From an uncultured Gemmatimonadota bacterium (lineage in GTDB: Bacteria; Gemmatimonadota; Gemmatimonadetes; Palauibacterales; Palauibacteraceae): a stretch of DNA of 64,000 nucleotides. The stretch is taken from contig CAJWLK010000001.1 in the NCBI GenBank assembly GCA_913043255.1, positions 487,752 through 551,751 on the forward strand, written 5' to 3'. The notes under the pieces are model-generated. The model was not told the DNA's origin and did not search any database. It saw only the letters and a program-made list of their open reading frames with translations. Every line of letters begins with the position of its first letter. Position 1 is the stretch's first letter. The position numbers were made by a program, and so were the translations under genes. Positions 1-8,131 of this stretch are shown here, in pieces.

Positions 1-481
1 CGGTCTCAGCTCGAATTGCCGTAACAAGTTCATCCAGTGCCACCTTATCAGTCCCAAACATCGTGCCCCCTTTGACGTTCGGGCACGACACATTAATCTC
101 GTAACCAAGGAATCCTTGCTCCTCGTCAAGCCCCGCGACCACCTCGACAAAATCCCCGATTGAGCGACCAACCACGTTGACAAACACATGCGCCTGTGAC
201 AGGTGTTCTCGCAACCATGGCAATTTCTCCCCAACAAACCCAGCAAGACCCGGATTTTCTAGCCCGATCGCATTAATCATTCCCTCAGGCGTCTCCGCAA
301 CACGGTGCGGGGGATTCCCTGGGCGAGGCTCGAGACTCACCGCTTTGGTGACGATTCCACCGATCTGATTTAGGGGAATGAGGTCGGCATATTCCTGGCC
401 ATATCCACAGGTGCCCGAGGCTAACAAAACCGGGCTTTGGAACTCCGCACCAAACACGCCCTGACACATGGTTACTGTCAT
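1..481 (-). CDS. pyrD: Dihydroorotate dehydrogenase B, catalytic subunit (partial, C-terminus beyond the window)
   Basis: Oxidises dihydroorotate to orotate in pyrimidine synthesis; type 1B enzymes pass electrons through PyrK to NAD. Reading the minus strand from 481 gives MTVTMCQGVFGAEFQSPVLL, then ASGTCGYG and NPPHRVAETPEGMINAIGLE, the FMN-site and substrate-loop segments typical of the family, and later NVSCPNVKGG. The frame stays open to base 1, so about 160 of the usual 300 or so residues are visible. The ATG overlaps the stop of pyrK (ATGA), implying translational coupling. The ORF track does not list it because it runs off the edge. Confidence 0.93.
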   Translation of the reverse strand, partial: MTVTMCQGVFGAEFQSPVLLASGTCGYGQEYADLIPLNQIGGIVTKAVSLEPRPGNPPHRVAETPEGMINAIGLENPGLAGFVGEKLPWLREHLSQAHVFVNVVGRSIGDFVEVVAGLDEEQGFLGYEINVSCPNVKGGTMFGTDKVALDELVTAIRAET

Positions 482-1245
482 GGCAAACTCCAATCTAATT
501 CTCCTACTGAGAAGACCGGTCCTTCTATACAGGCCTTCACCCAACGGCCGTCTGCCGACTGAACCACGCAGCCCTGGCAGGTACCAATTCCACATCCCAT
601 ATGCTCTTCGACAGAGACTTGGAGATCACGGCCGTTCTCTAGCGCGAATGCCGCAAGGGCATGGAGCATGGGGGTAGGGCCGCACCCTAAAAGAAGCGTC
701 TCAGACTCAGGATCCAGCCCGGCAGTTACACGCCCAAGCCTTCCCGCCCCACCATCTTCCGTAAAGATTTCAGGTTCATGTCCAGTCAAATCTCCGAGCG
801 TATCAGTATCGAAAACCGCCCCAGCATCACGTTCACCATATAATAGCCGCACACGCCGACCCGCAGCCGCTTCGCGGGCAGCGAGAAAGATGAATGGTGC
901 CAGACCGACTCCGCCAGCAACGCATTCTATCGATCGATCATCGATCTCAAAGCCGCGACCGAGCGGACCCAACACTAAGGCCTCTTCTCCACATCTTAGT
1001 CGCGACAAAGCAAGCGTTCCCTCACCATAGGTTCGGAGGAGAATGCCGATTGCCCCATCTTCACCCGTCCAGCCTACGCTGAAAGGACGAGGCAGGAGCC
1101 ATGTTCCAGGCCGATCCAGTCCCAAACCAAGCATAACAAACTGACCGGGCTGTGATATCGCAGCAATTTCAGGGGAATGAAACTCCATCCACCATGTGTC
1201 CCGAGCAACCACGCGAGTTGATCGAAGAGGTGCAAAACATCTCAC
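478..1245 (-). CDS. pyrK: Dihydroorotate dehydrogenase electron transfer subunit
   Basis: FAD and 2Fe-2S protein that transfers electrons from PyrD to NAD. The 255 residues show a ferredoxin-reductase-type fold: the FAD-binding stretch PGQFVMLGLG near residue 35, a nucleotide-binding half, and the C-terminal cluster motif CGIGTCQGC followed by a fourth Cys in KACIEGPVF. Length is normal for the family. The start is not settled. The tracked GTG has no clear Shine-Dalgarno sequence, but it fits family N-termini. A CTG 14 codons upstream overlaps the stop of the amidase gene and is a less likely alternative. pyrD follows with an ATGA overlap. Confidence 0.93.
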   Translation of the reverse strand: MRCFAPLRSTRVVARDTWWMEFHSPEIAAISQPGQFVMLGLGLDRPGTWLLPRPFSVGWTGEDGAIGILLRTYGEGTLALSRLRCGEEALVLGPLGRGFEIDDRSIECVAGGVGLAPFIFLAAREAAAGRRVRLLYGERDAGAVFDTDTLGDLTGHEPEIFTEDGGAGRLGRVTAGLDPESETLLLGCGPTPMLHALAAFALENGRDLQVSVEEHMGCGIGTCQGCVVQSADGRWVKACIEGPVFSVGELDWSLP

Positions 1246-1283
1246 CGGTGCCGCATCGCCAAGCTGGTCAGCCTTTTGGGTAA

Positions 1284-2468
1284 TCAGTTTTGTTCTCCAC
1301 CATCTGGTACCGCGTAGCGATTCAAAACGTCACGACGATACTCAATGATCGCATCTGCAATTGCCACCGCAATTGCTTCTTGCCCCTGTGCACTGGTGAG
1401 ATAGCGCTCTTCGTTTTGGTTCGAGAGAAAACCGACCTCTACGATGACCGAAGGCATACGGACTAGTGCCCCCAAGAGAACCCACCATGGACCTTGCTTG
1501 ACACCTCGGTCAGATGACTGACCACCCCGCTCTTTCCGGATCGAATTTTGCACAAATCCTGCAAACCGCCGAGATTCTGTAAGATTCTCAGTGCGGTCTA
1601 GACCAGCCAGGATAAACTGCATGTCATCAGGTGATCCGGCAGCATCCTCAACTGAGGGCCCTCGATTCTCTCGTAATGCGACTTCACGCGCTTCCTCTGA
1701 ACGTGCAGGACCAAGAAAGATCGTCTCGAAACCGCGGGCACGTTGATCGAACGCGGCATTAGCGTGAATCGACACAAACAAGTCACCACTGTTCTTGACC
1801 GCAAATTCCGATCGAAGATCATGTTTAACATAAACGTCTGAACTGCGCGTCATTGAAGGTTCTATGAAGTCACGTCGTTCCAACTCATCGTGGAGCAAAT
1901 GGCCGATAGCAAGAACGACATCTTTTTCGTAACTCTGTCGCCCAAGCGTTCCAGGGTCGCGCCCTCCATGCCCCGGATCAATCACAACGCGCCAAGACAC
2001 ACTCGGGTCAATACGTGCCGGCAGAGGTTGATCCAACGAATGCTCCCACGCCTCAGCCAGTTCGACGACCGCACCACCAGAGGAAAGCCACCTTGTGACA
2101 AATTCGGCCGGCAACCAGAACTCACCATCCCGTTCGTAAGGGGGATTGGTCATCTGGTGAATCAACTCTCCGTGACGGAAAAAGGGAGACCCTATCTCAA
2201 ACAAAAGTTCCGCCCCCGTCAGATACGTACGAAGAAAAACGCCTGAACGAGAAGTAGGACCCCATAGCGTTGCCAACTCTGTGGCATTTACCACGGGAAA
2301 ATCAAAGTGGCGTGAGACGCTTAACCGTGCTTGTTGACCGCCAATTTCGGCCTGTAAAATATCGGATTGCGCATGAGCGACCGGCACATACGAGGCCCAC
2401 ATCACGAGAGTGGCGAGAAGCCAACAAGGCAATCGACCATTCTGGTTAGCGATAACGTGACCCCCCAC
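1284..2468 (-). CDS. N-acetylmuramoyl-L-alanine amidase (Amidase_3 family, AmiC-like), exported
   Basis: Cleaves the bond between MurNAc and L-Ala of peptidoglycan during cell separation. A hydrophobic signal segment (LLATLVMWASYVPVAHAQ) is at the N-terminus, followed by about 130 residues of less conserved domain. The catalytic domain spans roughly residues 160-385. Its zinc ligands are recognisable: VVIDPGHGGRDPG (His), the Glu in YEKDVVLAI, and His in SIHANAAFD. The catalytic Glu is in VIVEVGFLSN. The domain carries an insertion of the kind that in Gram-negative amidases holds the autoinhibitory helix, though I cannot place the helix. An EnvC-like activator and FtsEX are encoded at 13.9-16.8 kb. 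The start is GTG, 8 bases after smpB. Confidence 0.9.
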   Translation of the reverse strand: MGGHVIANQNGRLPCWLLATLVMWASYVPVAHAQSDILQAEIGGQQARLSVSRHFDFPVVNATELATLWGPTSRSGVFLRTYLTGAELLFEIGSPFFRHGELIHQMTNPPYERDGEFWLPAEFVTRWLSSGGAVVELAEAWEHSLDQPLPARIDPSVSWRVVIDPGHGGRDPGTLGRQSYEKDVVLAIGHLLHDELERRDFIEPSMTRSSDVYVKHDLRSEFAVKNSGDLFVSIHANAAFDQRARGFETIFLGPARSEEAREVALRENRGPSVEDAAGSPDDMQFILAGLDRTENLTESRRFAGFVQNSIRKERGGQSSDRGVKQGPWWVLLGALVRMPSVIVEVGFLSNQNEERYLTSAQGQEAIAVAIADAIIEYRRDVLNRYAVPDGGEQN

Positions 2469-2476
2469 AGCAACTT

Positions 2477-2947
2477 CTATACACGTCGTGCATCCCGCTT
2501 AGCCCTCTCAGCCTCACGCTCCATGGTTTTTCTTTTCAAGTCCTCACGGCGATCCCGATGTTTTTTTCCGCGTGCCAACGCAACAGTAACTTTCGCGTAA
2601 CCGCGTCTAAAGTGAACGTCTAGAGGCACAAGCGTGAGACCACGTTCCCGCGTTTGTGAGGCGATGCGTTCAATCTCCCGTCGATTCAAAAGGAGTTTTC
2701 GTTTTCGAACTGGATCCAAGTCGTCAAGGGAGGAATGTTCGTAGCGTGGAATATGCAGATTATGAAGCCATACCTCGCCACAATTGACACGCCCGAACGA
2801 GTCAGCGAAGCTTGCCCGCCCTGATCGAAGTGACTTCACTTCGGCACCTTCAAGGACCAATCCAGCCTCAAACTGCTCGAGCAATTCGAACTCGTGACGG
2901 GCCTTTCTATTGCGGGCAACCACCCGAATTGCGTCACGCTCTGCCAC
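2477..2947 (-). CDS. smpB: SsrA-binding protein (tmRNA partner, trans-translation)
   Basis: SmpB binds tmRNA and brings it to stalled ribosomes. The protein of 156 residues shows the family core: ARNRKARHEFELLEQFEAG, LEGAEVKSLRSGRASF, then NLHIPRYEHSS and the basic tail KKHRDRREDLKRKTMEREAE that enters the mRNA channel. Length is normal. It starts at GTG behind a purine-rich tract (GGAGGGAGG...GGAAGG). It lies 8 bases upstream of the amidase gene on the same strand. The tmRNA gene itself is not visible in the window. Confidence 0.97.
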   Translation of the reverse strand: MAERDAIRVVARNRKARHEFELLEQFEAGLVLEGAEVKSLRSGRASFADSFGRVNCGEVWLHNLHIPRYEHSSLDDLDPVRKRKLLLNRREIERIASQTRERGLTLVPLDVHFRRGYAKVTVALARGKKHRDRREDLKRKTMEREAERAKRDARRV

Positions 2948-3037
2948 CCTTCCTCCCTACCTCCCTCCGTTGTGGACAGCCTCCCCGTTCCGCGGGAGAC
3001 ACAGCGCTAAACGTATTGTCACAATTCTGCTCAACGC

Positions 3038-3478
3038 TTAACGGGCAGCTTCACCTTCAATCCCATCTTCTACTCCGTCCCCGTCTCTATTGTTTCGAGC
3101 GGCCTTATATGCTGCCTTCGACTCTGCGACCCGCTGCTCAAGGTCAGAACGCGCTTTTCGGGCAGCATCCTTCCCTGCTTTGATCGCTTCTCCCGCCACC
3201 TGTTGTTGTTCACGGGCTGCATCTACGTGCTCTGCTGTCTCTTCTTGCACGCGTTCGAAGCCTTCCTCAAAACTTCCGCGAAGGTCTTCAAGCTTCTCGC
3301 CCAGATCATCACGGAGCCGGCGGGCTCCCTCCCGTAAATCTTTCTGCGTTTCCTCGCCAGTCTTGGGAGCCAACAAAAGAGCGACCGAGGCGCCCACGAG
3401 TGACCCCCAGAGGAAAGCCACCAAACCCGAGCCGCGTTTCTCTACAATCACATACGGCTGCTGATCTTGTTCGGACAT
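3038..3478 (-). CDS. YtxH domain protein
   Basis: Small membrane-associated protein of 146 residues. Residues 18-40 form a single membrane segment followed by a conserved element (FLWGSLVGASVALLLAPKTGEETQKDL), the signature of the YtxH family. The rest is highly charged and probably a long helix or coiled coil (LRDDLGEKLEDLRGSFEEGF, then Ala/Lys/Glu-rich). Family members are often linked to stress or cell-envelope functions, but no biochemical role is established. It lies between smpB and the M28 peptidase on the same strand. Function unassigned beyond the family. Confidence 0.8.
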   Translation of the reverse strand: MSEQDQQPYVIVEKRGSGLVAFLWGSLVGASVALLLAPKTGEETQKDLREGARRLRDDLGEKLEDLRGSFEEGFERVQEETAEHVDAAREQQQVAGEAIKAGKDAARKARSDLEQRVAESKAAYKAARNNRDGDGVEDGIEGEAAR

Positions 3479-3528
3479 CTCTTATCCTTTGTCGACCGTG
3501 CTGGCCAAAATCAATCTAATAGCTGTCT

Positions 3529-5064
3529 TCATTCACTCCCACCCTCAACAACACGACGGTACGCTTCAAGATCCCACTCTGGTCGTTTGGAGGCATCCGC
3601 GATCTCAAATCCGAGGAAGAAGATGAGTTGAGCGATCCTTGATGTTTTGTCGTAAAGGATGCGATCCGCTTCGTCGTTCGGGCCGTGATAGTCTTCATGT
3701 GTACCGGTAAAGAAGAACAGTATCGGAACTCCTTTACGTGCGAAGTTGTAGTGGTCCGAGCGAAAATAGAAGTTTTCGCTAGGCCATGGGTCATCGATCA
3801 TCGTTAAACCGAGTTCAGGATGGTCAGCAACGACCCCTTCGAGTGTAGCCCCCAGTGTAGACTCATCTCGGCCGATCGCAACTACGGTATCTTGCCAGTT
3901 CCGACCGATCATATCGATGTTGAGATTCGCCACCGTGGACTCCAGAGGAAACAGTGGATTTTCTGAATACCACCGTGATCCAAGCAACCCTCTCTCCTCT
4001 CCACTGACTGTCATGAAGATGAGAGACCGACGCGGCGGGTTGCGAAGCGAAGCGAAAGCCTCAGCAAGTTCGATGATTGCAGCCGTCCCAGAAGCGTCGT
4101 CGTCTGCCCCATTGTAAATGGAGTCCCCTTCTACCGGTCTTCCTACACCCACATGGTCCATATGAGCGGTAAAGACAACATACTCATCTCGCAACTCTGG
4201 ATCCGAACCCTCTATCCAGCCGATAGTATTGAAGGCTTGGTCACCCCGAAACCGAGAATTCGTACGTACCTTCGCACTATAATCGGTTACCGCACTCTCT
4301 GAGGTGAGCGCCTCTTGAAGCGCAGCAGGTAAAGACGACAATCGGACTAAAACTGCTGGCCCCTCCAGTTCATCAGGGACCCCCAACGACATCTGCTCTC
4401 GCGAGAAAAATCTGCGCAGTCCGTCGAAGTACTCATCGGAACTATCGATTGCTAACACTACCCCTTCTGCACCAGAGGTGAGGAGCCTTCGAACAGCAGA
4501 CATTGCATCTCGAACTTCGGTTTCCTTCACGTAGACAAGGGATACCGATTCAGTCAAATCGGCCGCATTAATAAGTGAGCTTAAATGAAGAGGGCCCGCC
4601 GCCTCCACACCCCCCCCGGGTAGCGAAATGAAATCTTCAGGCGCAATCTCTCTACCTCCAGGACCAACGATTTCCAGCGACTGTTTTTCAGGAGGACCAG
4701 CAACTGAGAATGCGAGAGGGTACAACTGCAGATACGAATCACCATCTCCGGGTAGCAACCCGAATTCCTTGAACCGTCCTGCAATGTGACGCGCAGCTTT
4801 ATCGATTTCTGGACTTGGCGTGGCGCGGCCACGCATCGAGTCATGAGCCAGCGCGCCAATACGAGCACTCAAATCGGCAACTGTGATCGTAGCTGCGGCT
4901 TCCTCTCTCGCCTCCAGTTCAGACTGTGCAAACACTCGCTCGGGTGACCATAGGCACACGAGGTTCACAAAGAGCAAAGCAAGGACGAGTGGGGGCTTCC
5001 CGGCTCGATTAGCAAGATTCAGCGTAATTGTGCAAGCGCTCCACGTACTAGGGATGACTGTCAT
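3529..5064 (-). CDS. Secreted M28 family zinc peptidase (aminopeptidase-like)
   Basis: Probable exported zinc exopeptidase of 511 residues. A signal peptide (ALLFVNLVCLWSPERVFAQ) precedes a region with a protease-associated insert and then the M28 core. The metal site is readable: FTAHMDHVGVG, NGADDDASGTAAIIEL, GEERGLLGS, NIDMIGRN and the last ligand in RSDHYNFARKGVPILFF. The tracked ORF begins at 5241, but that would put 59 odd residues before the signal peptide and overlap the divergent DUF58 gene. I prefer the ATG at 5064, preceded by a weak GGAAAG. Peptide scavenging is the likely role, in line with the S46 and S9 peptidases in the window. Confidence 0.88.
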   Translation of the reverse strand: MTVIPSTWSACTITLNLANRAGKPPLVLALLFVNLVCLWSPERVFAQSELEAREEAAATITVADLSARIGALAHDSMRGRATPSPEIDKAARHIAGRFKEFGLLPGDGDSYLQLYPLAFSVAGPPEKQSLEIVGPGGREIAPEDFISLPGGGVEAAGPLHLSSLINAADLTESVSLVYVKETEVRDAMSAVRRLLTSGAEGVVLAIDSSDEYFDGLRRFFSREQMSLGVPDELEGPAVLVRLSSLPAALQEALTSESAVTDYSAKVRTNSRFRGDQAFNTIGWIEGSDPELRDEYVVFTAHMDHVGVGRPVEGDSIYNGADDDASGTAAIIELAEAFASLRNPPRRSLIFMTVSGEERGLLGSRWYSENPLFPLESTVANLNIDMIGRNWQDTVVAIGRDESTLGATLEGVVADHPELGLTMIDDPWPSENFYFRSDHYNFARKGVPILFFFTGTHEDYHGPNDEADRILYDKTSRIAQLIFFLGFEIADASKRPEWDLEAYRRVVEGGSE

Positions 5065-5195
5065 GAGTTTTAGCTTTCCAAAAATTTGAGTAAAGGTCCT
5101 TTGCTTTCTAACATGCTGGCCAGAGTCACCTGGGCGCCACAACCGACCATCTCTCCACAGTTGGCGGAACCCTCGACTCTGGCTAGTCTTCTCCC

Positions 5196-6140
5196 ATGAT
5201 CGAACCTCCCGCAACTGCGACCCCGCCCCGTGAGGCGGCACGTCAACGACTTGACCTGGCGAGTCCTCGAGAAATCATGGGTCTCGCACACCTAGAACTG
5301 GTCGCGCGTGGAATCGTTGAAGGATTCTTAATTGGCCTTCATGATTCTCCCAAACGTGGGTTCTCAGCCGAATTCTCCGAAAATCGCGCATACAACCGTG
5401 GCGATGACCTTCGACATTTAGACTGGAAGGTATACGCACGGACCGATCGCTTGTTTGTAAAACAGTTTGAAGAAGAAACGAATTTGAGGGCGTATATATT
5501 ATTAGATGTGAGCAGATCGATGGGATGGGTGTCAGATGAAGAAAGTTTACCGACCAAACTCGAATACGCACGGCTCCTCGCCGCATCACTGTCCTTACTG
5601 TTAATTCAACAGGGAGACGCTGCCGGTCTCATTGCATTCGATGAAAAAATGCGAGGTGATATTGTCCCCCGGTCTACCCGTAGACACTGGCGACGGCTTG
5701 TCGCAGAACTGGCGCGCCTTTATCCGGCCGGGAAAACCAACCCCGGTAGCGCACTCAAAGATCTCGCAAGAAGGCTCCAACGAAGGGGTTTGGTCGTCCT
5801 TATTTCTGACCTTCTCGTAACCCCGGAGAGGACTCAAAAGGCTCTTCGATATCTTCGCCACCGCGGCCACGAAGTGATCTTGTTCCACATTATGGACCCG
5901 GGGGAGCGCGAGCTCCCAGCAGCTGGCGAGGCGATTTTCTACGATCCAGAGACTGATCAGGAGCTAAACGCTAACTCGGCCGCACTCAGGAAGCAGTACC
6001 GTGAGGCAGTTGAAGGAGCAATTACAACCTGGCGTAAGGAGGCACTTCGGTGGGGAGCGGATTACACACTCCTCACAACTAACATGCCACTCGGTCTCGC
6101 ACTCCGTCGGTTCTTGCGCAAACGATCGCTTCTCGGATGA
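5196..6140 (+). CDS. DUF58 domain protein (MoxR-associated)
   Basis: Cytoplasmic protein of 314 residues with the DUF58 signature GFSAEFSENRAYNRGDDLRHLDWK, then TDRLFVKQFEEETN and a von Willebrand A-like half starting at YILLDVSRSMGW (MIDAS-type DxSxS with the sequence DVSRS). Members are usually encoded with a MoxR AAA ATPase and BatA/B proteins. Here a BatA-like gene follows with an ATGA overlap, but no MoxR gene is adjacent. The ATG at 5196 is kept because conserved sequence begins about 20 residues later. Exact function unknown; a chaperone or metal-insertion role is inferred for the wider family. Confidence 0.88.
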   Translation: MIEPPATATPPREAARQRLDLASPREIMGLAHLELVARGIVEGFLIGLHDSPKRGFSAEFSENRAYNRGDDLRHLDWKVYARTDRLFVKQFEEETNLRAYILLDVSRSMGWVSDEESLPTKLEYARLLAASLSLLLIQQGDAAGLIAFDEKMRGDIVPRSTRRHWRRLVAELARLYPAGKTNPGSALKDLARRLQRRGLVVLISDLLVTPERTQKALRYLRHRGHEVILFHIMDPGERELPAAGEAIFYDPETDQELNANSAALRKQYREAVEGAITTWRKEALRWGADYTLLTTNMPLGLALRRFLRKRSLLG

Positions 6141-8131
6141 GCTTTCTCTACGGGTGGGCGATGGTACTCGCAGTAAGTGCGATCGTACCAATAGTGTTGC
6201 ACTTCCGTAAACGACAAACCGATCGGCGCGTTGCTTTCCCTGCTCTGCGTTACCTAACTCGGGCAGAAGATGCCCGCTCAAGGTCCCTGGTTGCATCCGA
6301 CATCTTGTTACTTGCGGTCCGCATCGGTTTGATCCTAGCGCTTGCACTAGCCGCTGCAGGTCCACTTCTAGGACGGGGTGGAGCTCGCGACCATCCACCG
6401 ACCGACGTAGCGTTAATCGTTGACAATTCGGCAAGCGTAGGGCGCCTCACAGAAAACGGATTCTTGTTCGACGATTTGGTCTCAAGAGCCCAGGAAGCAC
6501 TGGAGGTTGCTAGCCCAGAGGATCGGATCTGGTTGTTCCCATCAGTCGGAGAGCCTCTAGCAACAGGAGTGAGCCGAGACCGAGCGATTGAAGCACTCGC
6601 TACACTACAGATTACGGATGGCGCTGCCGACCTTGTCCAAACAGTTGCAAGAGCGTCTGCTACCCTTCCAGCCGACGGTGAACGGCAACGAGAAGTCCAG
6701 CTAGTTTCTGATTTGCAGGCAGCGGGATTGACAACACATATAGAGTATGAGGGAGATACCGCACCAATAATTGCCTACGTACCACTACCACCAGTTGAGG
6801 CAAACGCTGCGTTGGCTGCACTAGAGCTGACAGGTGGCACTACCGTCCCATCAGGGATTGGCCATGGAGTTACTGTACGGACAGAACTCAAAGGAGGCGA
6901 AGAACTCTCCCCCGGAGAAACCGTAACTGATGCTGACATTCGAATAGATATCGACGGTCGAGTAGTTGGTGCTTCCCGTGCACCTTGGGGAGCAAGCTCT
7001 ACGCTCGGACTGCCAGAGTTGGGCATCGGTCCCCATGTCGGGCAAGTAGAGGTGTCTGCAGCCGGCTCTCGCGCAGATGATATCCGGTATTTCTCTATGC
7101 GTGTGGTAGCTCCACCCACCATCGATTTTGAAGGCCCTGAGGACAGTTTCATCAGAATCGGAATCCAAACCCTGATTCAGGCCGGTCGGCTCGGTTCGAG
7201 TTCCCGTGCCTCTATAGTGGTTTTAGAAGGAGACGCAGCACAGGGTGCCTCGTGGCCTGAGGTGTCGACGTTGATCCTAGTACCACCATCCGACCCAATA
7301 GATCTGCCAGCCTTCAACCAAAGATTGTCTGTGTTAGGCCTTGATATACAGGCTCACTTAGATCCGGCGCACGGTGACCTAGGGTTCGAAGAGTCCACGG
7401 CAACATTTTCCCTGTCGGGGGTCCGGGTTCGATCGCGCTACCTTCTCAGATCGGGCGGAGGCCCAGCGAACGTAGATACAACCCTTCTTACGAATGAGGA
7501 TGGTGAACCTTGGTTAGTGCGGAAGAGGCAAGGGGAACGCCTCATTCTATTGGTTGCGTCCCCATTCACATCCGAGGCAATTGACCTCCCATCACACCCA
7601 ACCATGATCCCATTCCTGGAGGCCTTGTTAGTTTACTGGTCGCATTTCTCTTCTTGGCCACCCTCAGATTTTGAGGCAGGAAGCACTATTCCCCTCCCAC
7701 GGTGGGTCAACGAAATTATCGCACCAAACGGTTCTACCCGCCCAGTTGCGAAAGGTACTGTTTATTCACCTTCAATGGCTGGTGTGTACACAGCACATGG
7801 AGTGAATCCGGATGGGGCATATCGAGAAACTCAATTTGCTGTCAATGTCCCGGCCATCGAGATCGACCCAACACCTCTACCCAGAGCGGATCTGGCGTCG
7901 ATGTTTCCAGGACGCACGGTGTTTACAGCCGGGCCCAAAGGGGACTCTTGGACAACTACCGTGTTTCGTGCACGACGCGGACGCGACATAACAATTGGGT
8001 TGCTTGTCGTCACCTTAGCCTTAGTGGCGATCGAGTTGTTTCTTGCTACACCTGGACGTTCAGGGCAATCGACTGAGGACGGCGAAACCGCCCAAGCACG
8101 GAGCGAAAGTAGATCGGGCGCTTCGAGCTGA
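6137..8131 (+). CDS. BatA-like membrane protein with von Willebrand A-like domain
   Basis: Protein of 664 residues. The first 80 residues match the BatA (aerotolerance regulator) N-terminal module with two membrane segments and the spacer RRVAFPALRYLTRAEDARSR. A VWA-like domain follows with DVALIVDNSASVG (MIDAS DxSxS). The middle is an extracytoplasmic beta-rich region. A last membrane helix (DITIGLLVVTLALVAIELFL) sits near the C-terminus, before a short hydrophilic tail. It starts inside the DUF58 stop codon (ATGA), so the two are probably made together. Known homologues act in envelope or stress functions; no specific substrate can be inferred. Confidence 0.82.
   Translation: MSFLYGWAMVLAVSAIVPIVLHFRKRQTDRRVAFPALRYLTRAEDARSRSLVASDILLLAVRIGLILALALAAAGPLLGRGGARDHPPTDVALIVDNSASVGRLTENGFLFDDLVSRAQEALEVASPEDRIWLFPSVGEPLATGVSRDRAIEALATLQITDGAADLVQTVARASATLPADGERQREVQLVSDLQAAGLTTHIEYEGDTAPIIAYVPLPPVEANAALAALELTGGTTVPSGIGHGVTVRTELKGGEELSPGETVTDADIRIDIDGRVVGASRAPWGASSTLGLPELGIGPHVGQVEVSAAGSRADDIRYFSMRVVAPPTIDFEGPEDSFIRIGIQTLIQAGRLGSSSRASIVVLEGDAAQGASWPEVSTLILVPPSDPIDLPAFNQRLSVLGLDIQAHLDPAHGDLGFEESTATFSLSGVRVRSRYLLRSGGGPANVDTTLLTNEDGEPWLVRKRQGERLILLVASPFTSEAIDLPSHPTMIPFLEALLVYWSHFSSWPPSDFEAGSTIPLPRWVNEIIAPNGSTRPVAKGTVYSPSMAGVYTAHGVNPDGAYRETQFAVNVPAIEIDPTPLPRADLASMFPGRTVFTAGPKGDSWTTTVFRARRGRDITIGLLVVTLALVAIELFLATPGRSGQSTEDGETAQARSESRSGASS

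Noticed and set aside
1246-1287. CTG start for pyrK overlapping the amidase stop
   Set aside because: The GTG at 1245 already gives an N-terminus that fits the family, so a CTG start is not needed here, unlike mfd.
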